A DNA stretch of 64,000 bases from Shewanella basaltis (lineage in GTDB: Bacteria > Pseudomonadota > Gammaproteobacteria > Enterobacterales > Shewanellaceae): NCBI RefSeq assembly GCF_023283885.1, contig NZ_JAKILA010000001.1, positions 336,008-400,007 of the forward strand. The letters are read 5' to 3'. The notes under the pieces are model-generated. The model was not told the origin of the DNA and did not search any database. It worked only from the letters and a program-made list of their open reading frames with translations. This document shows, one piece after another, positions 63,692-64,000 of this stretch. A program made the translations under genes and the position numbers. The first letter of the stretch is position 1, and each line of letters opens with the position of its first letter.

Positions 63692-63946
63692 AATTTTGTC
63701 TAAAGACTGGTTAATTATCCGTCTAACGGCATTGTCTCCTCGCTCTAGTGCTCATGTAGTAAACTACACTCCGCGCTTCGCTCGTCACGGCTTTGTTAGC
63801 CTAACAATTTCCTGCGTCTTAATAACCAAAATTTAGTTAATTCAGAAAGCTAATGCAGTCGTCTTTCAGACTCGCTTTGTTGAGTTATCACACTATCTAA
63901 GTGCTCTATTCTAATACTAAGTATCAGTAAAACCCATCTGGGTTGT

Positions 63947-64000
63947 ATGGTTAAGCCTCACGGGTCATTAGTACAAGTTAGCTCAACGCCTCACAACGCT
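63947..64000 (-). rRNA. rrl: 23S ribosomal RNA, 3' end (partial)
   Basis: On the minus strand GTTGAGCTAACTTGTACTAA followed by TGACCCGTGAGGCTTAACCAT is the 3' end of 23S. The gene continues beyond the right edge. The 255 bp between 23S and 5S are spacer without a gene. Confidence 0.95.

Noticed and set aside
63129..63692. Two minus-strand frames across the tRNA and 5S region
   Set aside because: They are chance translations of tRNA-Asp and 5S rRNA.

Overview
The window reads as a chromosome segment of a marine gammaproteobacterium, most likely Shewanella. I base this on gene content and style and not on a database match: an MSHA-type prepilin, a GlyGly-CTERM surface protein, a sucrose phosphorylase regulon, the gpmI-envC-yibQ / yibN-secB-gpsA neighbourhood, moderate GC with many short intergenic repeats, and an rRNA operon end in the order 23S-5S-tRNA-Asp.

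Layout. 1-7.1 kb: the end of hutI, exported hydrolases, a dead TacA/TacT-type toxin-antitoxin pair, a DUF885 lipoprotein and mtnC. 7.3-7.85 kb: two tandem MITE-like elements. 7.9-18.4 kb: thioesterases, a lipase, an acyl-CoA ligase, then two ABC export modules back to back (GntR-ATPase-permease on the minus strand; TAP-like hydrolase-NatA-NatB on the plus strand). 18.5-25.3 kb: mogA, a prepilin, and a TetR regulator divergent from an RND pump, with three matching operator boxes around the pump promoter. 25.4-33.2 kb: a complete sucrose regulon (TonB receptor, MFS permease, sucrose phosphorylase, fructokinase, LacI regulator) with two identical 18-bp palindromic operators. 33.4-41.8 kb: envelope and stress-type small proteins, a TetR regulator, a sigma-54 activator, a 333-bp structured repeat present three times in tandem, and a phosphatase-lipid kinase fusion whose 3' end is copied in the repeat.

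41.9-46.2 kb: an arsenic locus of the GAPDH/ArsJ type. It starts with an ArsC-ArsR fusion, followed by a cysteine phosphatase, GAPDH and the ArsJ exporter. 46.3-53.1 kb: an AT-rich accessory stretch with a GlyGly-CTERM protein and a defence-like module (TOTE-type primase-helicase divergent from an AbiEi/AbiEii pair). The two arms share an inverted repeat in the intergenic promoter region and lie between two identical 33-bp direct repeats. 53.1-64 kb: housekeeping genes (HI0933-type flavoprotein, gpsA, secB, yibN, gpmI, envC, yibQ, nsrR, nucleoside hydrolase, rbsK) and the end of an rRNA operon.

The most promising candidates for something new are the TOTE-AbiE module with its shared operator and flanking repeats, the triplicated 333-bp element with a 90-nt branched fold, the phosphatase inside the ars operon, and the phosphatase-diacylglycerol-kinase fusion. 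All calls rest on reading the sequence alone; no searches were run.
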